A stretch of DNA of 64,000 bases from JABSOG01 sp965277695. GTDB taxonomy: Bacteria > Pseudomonadota > Gammaproteobacteria > Enterobacterales > Alteromonadaceae. The position numbers and the translations under genes are program-made. This document shows positions 59,017 to 64,000 of the stretch, piece by piece. Location: assembly GCA_965277695.1 (NCBI GenBank), contig CBDIDQ010000129.1, positions 1 through 64,000 on the forward strand, given 5' to 3'. A model generated the notes under the pieces. The model was not told the DNA's origin and made no database searches. It worked only from the letters and a program-made list of their open reading frames with translations. The number at the start of each line of letters is the position of its first letter. Position 1 is the first letter of the stretch.

Positions 59017-59041
59017 ACTTATTCTCCTCATAATCCCTGGC

Positions 59042-59593
59042 TCAATGACTAGCCCAATATTGTTTACGTTTAAATTCTGCCAGCAGGGTTTTGTTGACGT
59101 TCAAGTTGACCTGATCGGCCCCATGTCCTGAATCATTGAGCAATAAATCAAAAGTGTCGATAAACGAGCTTTGGTCGGCAAAATACAAATCCCGACCGCT
59201 GAAATCCTGTTTAAAACTGGCCAGCTCAATACGCGACTTGCCGATATCACCACCTTTAAGGTAATTGAGCACCGCCAGCGCATGTAATTGCATCATCTGT
59301 TGTTGGGTAATAAAGGAATGAGTACTGGCTACCGTTTGCAGACAACCAGGAATGGCATTAGCCGAGGCCAAATACTGAGCCAGCGACGCGTTTTGACCAG
59401 CACTGCGGTCCATCGCGACAATCTCATCACGACATTGATAAAACGCCCCTTCGTCAGGTGCCTGTTGTACAGTAGACGCGGCTGCTGTGTTGTTGCTATC
59501 GGGTAATAAAGTCGTCAATTTCGACGTCATATTACAGCCAGACAATAACATCACCGTGCCCAGCCCGATAATCATAGAATGTAATTTGCTCAT
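59042..59593 (-). CDS. Lipoprotein at the head of the channel operon (183 aa)
   Basis: The signal ends in LLSGC (Cys20), giving a lipid-anchored protein. The mature part has a Ser/Thr/Asn-rich linker (about 21-45) and a helical domain with two Cys (YQCRDEIVAMD and IPGCLQTVAS) and QMMQLHALAVLNYLKGGDIG, which looks TPR-like. CTGGAGCTGACC precedes the ATG. It is the first gene of the minus-strand channel operon. No named family. Confidence 0.7.
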   Translation of the reverse strand: MSKLHSMIIGLGTVMLLSGCNMTSKLTTLLPDSNNTAAASTVQQAPDEGAFYQCRDEIVAMDRSAGQNASLAQYLASANAIPGCLQTVASTHSFITQQQMMQLHALAVLNYLKGGDIGKSRIELASFKQDFSGRDLYFADQSSFIDTFDLLLNDSGHGADQVNLNVNKTLLAEFKRKQYWASH

Positions 59594-59730
59594 GGTCAGC
59601 TCCAGGAAAACCCTTTGGTTTGCTTGTGATTAATGTTCGCTGATTTGGCTATGAATGGGTTAGGCGAGTTTTTTTGAGTTAGCAGGAGAGAGAAGGAAAA
59701 AAAGGAGGTTTATTTAAGGTTTAGTCACTA

Positions 59731-59922
59731 TTAGGCAAACTTGTCGTTATGCTTTCTTTGCTTTTCTTCTTCGAAAAACCGACTCGTAGAAGTTTGAAAC
59801 GTATACGCCTCTAATTCGTATAACGTCAAAATAAGCGGCAATTTAGGTGAGGTTAGCACTAGAGCATCACTTAAAAGAGATGTTTCAACGTAAGTGTTGA
59901 GTAATTTCACATACTCAAACAT
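59731..59922 (-). CDS. Small protein, third gene of the Panacea operon (63 aa)
   Basis: Its ATG lies inside the last codons of the Panacea gene (8-bp overlap), so it is probably translated by coupling. The sequence has a hydrophobic centre (VLTSPKLPLILTLYELEAY) and a very basic/acidic end (FFEEEKQRKHNDKF). Not long enough to assign a fold. The overlap and composition argue that it is real; function unknown. Confidence 0.5.
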   Translation of the reverse strand: MFEYVKLLNTYVETSLLSDALVLTSPKLPLILTLYELEAYTFQTSTSRFFEEEKQRKHNDKFA

Positions 59923-60397
59923 GTACTGATTTATATTGCTCAGCCTTATATTGTCCGGCTAATGAAAGCAAATCCAATTTACTGCATCGCTCATTTGATG
60001 AGACCGGATAGGTTGAATAAACAAAATCAACGAGTTCATTAAAATACAGGGATTGGGTTTTTCTAATAATCGTATCTAAAATATTTAATTCATTCTCCGA
60101 AAAGTGCTGATCAACGGCATGACCTGAATAAGAAATAATATATTTATCAGCACCATAGATTGTTTTTTGGATCATAACAGAGAAATCATTCTCCAAATGC
60201 GTCAGTTCAGTGGCATCATCCATATTAGGACCGTGATGGTTAAACACCCAATCAATATCAGTCATCTTTTCATTATCCACCAGTGCCGAATACCAGTCAG
60301 CCAAATAAACCAGCTTGGTCAATCTTGCTTTTGATAATTCGCTTTGAGGCGAATGGTTTGAACAAAAGTAAGCCATTATGGCACGCAACTTATTCAT
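59915..60397 (-). CDS. Panacea-domain (DUF4065) protein, probable antitoxin (160 aa)
   Basis: The domain runs over most of the protein: MNKLRAIMAYFCSNHS, LSKARLTKLVYLADWYSALV, then the conserved WVFNHHGPNMDD. Panacea proteins act as antitoxins for very different toxins and are also found near phage-defence genes. The start at 60397 has AAGGGCAAGATC upstream and overlaps the stop of the 386-codon membrane gene, so the two form a coupled pair. An alternative start to 60499 would lie entirely in that gene. Confidence 0.82.
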   Translation of the reverse strand: MNKLRAIMAYFCSNHSPQSELSKARLTKLVYLADWYSALVDNEKMTDIDWVFNHHGPNMDDATELTHLENDFSVMIQKTIYGADKYIISYSGHAVDQHFSENELNILDTIIRKTQSLYFNELVDFVYSTYPVSSNERCSKLDLLSLAGQYKAEQYKSVHV

Positions 60398-61550
60398 GAT
60401 CTTGCCCTTGTCGTGACCTGACAACAAAGTCATGGTCAACATTTTGAGTCGTTGTTTTAGCTGATTTATCATACAGAATACTTCCCGCGATAAAATCAAC
60501 CATATAACTTTGGTAATCAGTGCAATATCGTTTCACTTGTGACACTTTTTGCGCTTTGAAAAAGTTATTTTCAGATTCAAATACAATAACACCAATATGA
60601 TTATCTGCATCCACAATGGAAATTGCAACGTATTGATGGCTTTTCATCGTCAAGGAGTCAACTTTATCCAAATCATACCCATAACGCTGATGCATGTATT
60701 GTGCATATGCCTCGGGATCTTTTTTATATAAAGGACAGTCTATAATATCAATACATATTTTATTCTGCCACGCCTGACTAATCACTCCGTGATTTCTCGA
60801 AAACTTTTGTCTGTGAATTTCTGTAAAAACCGGGTTCTGAGAATATCTTGCCAGCAAATAGAAATGACTATCAATAAAGTAATAGATAGTTATCCGTTCA
60901 CTTGCCCCAAGTCTTAGTTGCCTAGCACTGCCTTTTAACCACGTTTGCACCAGCTTCACTTGCAAATCAAATAACTGGTTTTGTAGCGATTCAGAATCCT
61001 CGGCAATACTGTTCAATTTTGCTTTTAAAAATCCCACTTCTTCATTTTCTTCGCGCAATTGAGCATTACGTCTATTCAAGTTATCCAAATCAGCATAAGT
61101 TCCTTTACCACCATAAACGATAGCAAAACAGCCTAATCCAATACCGAGCCAAGGATTCAACATCAACGCAAAAATATAATCACCGAAAACATCGGCATTT
61201 TTCAGTTTTTTTGAGAAATCAAAAATCCCCGTATATGAAGCACAAATACTAATAAGTGCCGAGCCAACAGCAGCGAAAAAAATATACCACCACTGCCCGA
61301 GTTTAACAGACAGATGGTTTAAAGCATCAGACTTGCCAGTAAATCCAAACTTGAGTTTATTCATCATACTTTGCATCTTTTGCTGTAACAGGTGAGGTGT
61401 AAGGATATAAATCATCCAATAAGATAAAACAGACACAAACATTAAACTTGTGAAAGATAATATTACAACATGAGCGTTGGACAGTAAATAAAAAATTGCT
61501 GGTCGATTACCATGATTATTGGCCTTACCGATACTGGGCTGACATAACAA
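60390..61550 (-). CDS. Membrane protein with coiled coil and GAF-like sensor domain (up to 386 aa)
   Basis: About three or four membrane segments (around 18-50, 88-108 and 125-145), then a coiled coil (about 150-195, LDNLNRRNAQLREENEEV) and a soluble domain (about 205-365). The last has the sheet-like pattern of a GAF domain (ITIYYFIDSHFYLLARYSQN, then AISIVDADNHIGVIVFES). The start is probably TTG at 61550 and is uncertain; no Shine-Dalgarno is clear. It is coupled to the Panacea gene. By analogy with Panacea pairs it may be the toxin or effector; no known toxin motif is visible. Confidence 0.65.
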   Translation of the reverse strand: MLCQPSIGKANNHGNRPAIFYLLSNAHVVILSFTSLMFVSVLSYWMIYILTPHLLQQKMQSMMNKLKFGFTGKSDALNHLSVKLGQWWYIFFAAVGSALISICASYTGIFDFSKKLKNADVFGDYIFALMLNPWLGIGLGCFAIVYGGKGTYADLDNLNRRNAQLREENEEVGFLKAKLNSIAEDSESLQNQLFDLQVKLVQTWLKGSARQLRLGASERITIYYFIDSHFYLLARYSQNPVFTEIHRQKFSRNHGVISQAWQNKICIDIIDCPLYKKDPEAYAQYMHQRYGYDLDKVDSLTMKSHQYVAISIVDADNHIGVIVFESENNFFKAQKVSQVKRYCTDYQSYMVDFIAGSILYDKSAKTTTQNVDHDFVVRSRQGQDHE

Positions 61551-61643
61551 GGGATACTGTTATGTGCAGGGATGATATGTAGTAGGTGAAAAGTGGGGTC
61601 AGGCTTCGGATGTTGGCCCTGACCATATAAAACAAAATTACAA

Positions 61644-63779
61644 TTATGACCACGCTTTCAATGCCAACTGCAATTTAACTTCGGGCGAGTCTCGCAAAAT
61701 CAATTGACGAAACAAGGGCACACGAAAGAAATAAAACCCATCCCGGTCTTTAGTTCGTCCCAGAATAAAACCCAATGTCAGCCGGGCTAGGCTGCTATCA
61801 AGCAACTGGCCATCGACGGTTAATCCATGACTATTTAACAGATTAACCAACCAGGCCAAATCAAAGCTTTGTTCATTGATAGTGGCAAACACCACAATTC
61901 GATCCAACTGACAGGCCATAGCATTGTCAGTCATTGCATCCCAACCTTTGAGCGCATCGAGGGTTTTATCACTATGCAATGCCCGCTCAACATCACTACT
62001 GGTTATCAGCCGTTGATTGGGTTGCAAAGTAGTTAATAACTGATGACAGGTAATAGCCATCAAATTGGCCCGCTGACCGGTTTCAATTAATAGCTGCTCC
62101 ACCAGCGCTGGATTTTCATAACTCAGATTCATAGTTTGCATCGGCTCAGTGGCCAGTGCCCGGCAAGCATCTTATTCAAGTTCACCAAGCTGGATGACTT
62201 CGGCGAAGTTTTTCAACGGCGATTGATAATCCAATACCGCCTGCTCATACAACTCCCAGAATCCAGCGATAATGAACTGACAATGGCCCTCTTCACTCAT
62301 GGCTCCCATCGCATCCAAAATCCGATAATCATTTTGCAACTCATGACGTACAAATTTATCTGCTTCATCAATCAAAAACAAAAAGCGCCCTTCACTAGCT
62401 ACTACATGTTCAGTAATGGATTCAATGCCCGCTTGTTTGGGCAATTTCAGCCGAGAGGCCAACCGGGGGATCAACACCTTATTCGCCAACGACAGATACA
62501 AACAGTTAATATTCGGCATATTCTGATAACGTCGCTCAAGGGCTTTGAGGATTGAAGACTTGCCTAACTGACGGCCACTGACCTGCAAATAATTAGCTGG
62601 TTCGCGGTTCATCACATGAGCAATGATTTCTTGCCGACCAAAGAAAATCGCTTCACGATTAACCCCACCACCCAGCTGATAAGGCGATAACTGGGTTAAT
62701 GCCATTTGCTCTGCCATCACACCCGCCAGCACATTTTGCGGCGACGGATCGAGTAATAACCGAGTTAATGCTACCACCGACGGGGTGATAATATTATTGT
62801 TACGATCCTGAGTCAGTTGATACAAGGGCTGCTGCTTGTTCTGCTGATCGTCGCTGGTTTGAGCTATCAAACAAGTGATCTGCAAACGTGTTTTATCAGG
62901 ATTATTGTTTAATGTATTGATCACACTTTGCGGCGGGCTATCGGGTGGCACAAAACAAAATAAACAGTGACTGACGTTTAACGGGAAGTCTGCCGACAAA
63001 CGAATTTCTCTAAGCCATAAACCTGAATCATCGGCTACTGAATCAGCCATTGGCAATATTTCACCACCAAGCCTTTTAGCCAATATCGCCAGTTGCTGTT
63101 CGTTGCTCCCCTTGTCAAAGGAGCTGGCAAAAGAGCAGTCAAAAAAGGCAATCGCGGTATCCAGAATTTTACCTGTGATATGATTATTTGATAACACAGT
63201 ATCGAGTCGATTGGTTTGTTTCAACCGGGTGCGAGCTTGTTTCAGCTGGGCTGGTGGCTGTTCGAACAATAACGCAGGGTTAGCCGAGATAGACACAACT
63301 AACGGGTGACGATATCGGCGTAAAAACCACAGTGATAGTAAAGTTAACAATATCAATATTGTCATAAACCACATTGCGATGCGGCGTTGAAAAGCCTGAC
63401 GATACAATGTCGGGTTTCTATCATCAAAATAGCCACCAAAATCCACTGCCTGAACATTTTTAAGAAAAGGAAAATCAGGAAAATCCCCTATCACTACCGG
63501 AATAAAACGAAAACCATCACCGCTATTTTTGCGAGCAAGCATCAAATCATATTCATCTTGCACCCAACTAGAATCAACGGTATCAGGTGCTGCAATCAAA
63601 ATAGCCTGTTTCGAGTGTTTCAATCCCTCATAAAGATCAGCGACAACCCTGTTTCCAGCCACCACTTCCCAGCGATCGAGAAACACCTTATAACCCTGAG
63701 CCTTTAAATTGAGCGCAAGAGTTTCGACCCAATCGGCGTGGGTAGTACGATAACTGATAAAAATATCATATTGCTGCAT
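61644..63779 (-). pseudogene. TIR-transmembrane-STAND NTPase gene with an in-frame stop
   Basis: The frame from ATG 63779 encodes a TIR domain (about 1-130, YDIFISYRTTHADW, LDRWEVV, SSWVQDEYD with Glu76), a membrane helix (about 136-153), a variable middle and an NTPase with Walker A GRQLGKSS (402-409) and Walker B FLFLIDEAD (467-473). The next stop is TAA at 62174-62172. The same frame continues without another stop as DACRALATEP and then a winged-helix-like region (about 150 residues) to 61644. So one nonsense change divides a gene of about 711 codons. The downstream part could be translated from ATG 62141 as a separate 165-residue protein. TIR domains of this type often cleave NAD+ in phage defence. 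Confidence 0.82.
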
Positions 63780-64000
63780 GACTCACCTTTCGTTACGGAT
63801 AACTCATCAGGTTCTGACTGCCAAATAATAGCGTGTGCGTTTTTTATTGCTTATTACAGTATGGATGAAGTGTGGGGAAATACGTAATTCATCGAGGGTT
63901 TTGATCATATAGAGCAATAGCTTATTTCGCCTATCGAAACGGTCGGGTTTGACAATAACCTTGTGAACACTGGCAACCAAACCCTGTCGGTAAATTCACC
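63780..64000. other. Right edge, no supported gene
   Basis: An open frame on the minus strand (stop at 63807) reaches to near the window edge and could be the 3' end of a gene lying outside. Its peptide (for example DELRISPHFIHTVISNKKR) has no recognised family. I do not call it. Confidence 0.3.

Noticed and set aside
63807..63990. Minus-strand open frame at the right edge
   Set aside because: Peptide has no recognised features and the frame has a stop near the edge; not enough to call a gene.

Overview
The window looks like chromosome from a Gammaproteobacterium of moderate GC content (roughly 43-46% by eye). The housekeeping blocks have gammaproteobacterial order: rpe-gph-trpS in one operon, and dsbC-recJ-(one insert)-prfB-lysS with the classic prfB frameshift. 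The genus cannot be named from sequence alone. There are no rRNA or tRNA genes, no CRISPR array and no prophage.

Layout. 1-9400 is a polymorphic-toxin locus on the minus strand. An intact secreted LRR-RHS protein (3672-9014) is followed by immunity-like genes and by debris of displaced cassettes. The debris includes an RHS core/tail pseudogene with its own small membrane gene, and an immunity-like gene split by a small inverted-repeat element with a clean 8-bp target duplication. 9500-13057 holds two small unknown proteins around rpe-gph-trpS, bounded by 10-bp iterated repeats. 13140-16935 is a divergent pair: a Ser/Thr kinase with TPRs and an FHA-winged-helix protein. 16986-21704 carries a bacterial lipoxygenase and a TonB-dependent receptor. 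22099-35228 holds a cold-shock gene and a Wsp-like chemosensory system: CheR-TPR, two CheW, CheA-REC, a putative heme-binding MCP, CheB, two multi-domain histidine kinases, and a GGDEF protein with a degenerate receiver on the other strand.

35384-37332 has a Xre-RES toxin-antitoxin pair and two small membrane genes. 37564-44395 is lysS, prfB, a secreted protein, recJ, a 45-bp x5 palindromic tandem repeat and dsbC. 44658-48079 is accessory DNA: Uma2 nuclease, a transposase, Phd-VapC, and a frameshifted DUF433 antitoxin. 48076-59593 is a mostly collinear minus-strand set of envelope genes: two FlgO-like lipoproteins, two paralogous periplasmic proteins (one with a membrane anchor and FHA domain), a TPR-methyltransferase, a MotA/TolQ/ExbB-like channel with two single-pass partners, two exported proteins and a lipoprotein. 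I do not recognise this set as a described system. 59731-61550 is a coupled three-gene operon with a Panacea (DUF4065) protein and a membrane sensor-like protein. 61644-63779 is a TIR-transmembrane-NTPase gene broken by a single in-frame stop.

How the parts fit together (inference). The chemosensory cluster probably controls cyclic-di-GMP output rather than flagellar switching, because cheY, cheZ and flagellar structural genes are absent. The kinase and the two FHA proteins point to phospho-threonine signalling that may reach the envelope cluster. The left edge and 44-48 kb are sites of recurrent insertion and gene decay. The strongest novelty candidates are the envelope cluster, the Panacea operon, the interrupted TIR-NTPase and the small mobile elements of the toxin locus.
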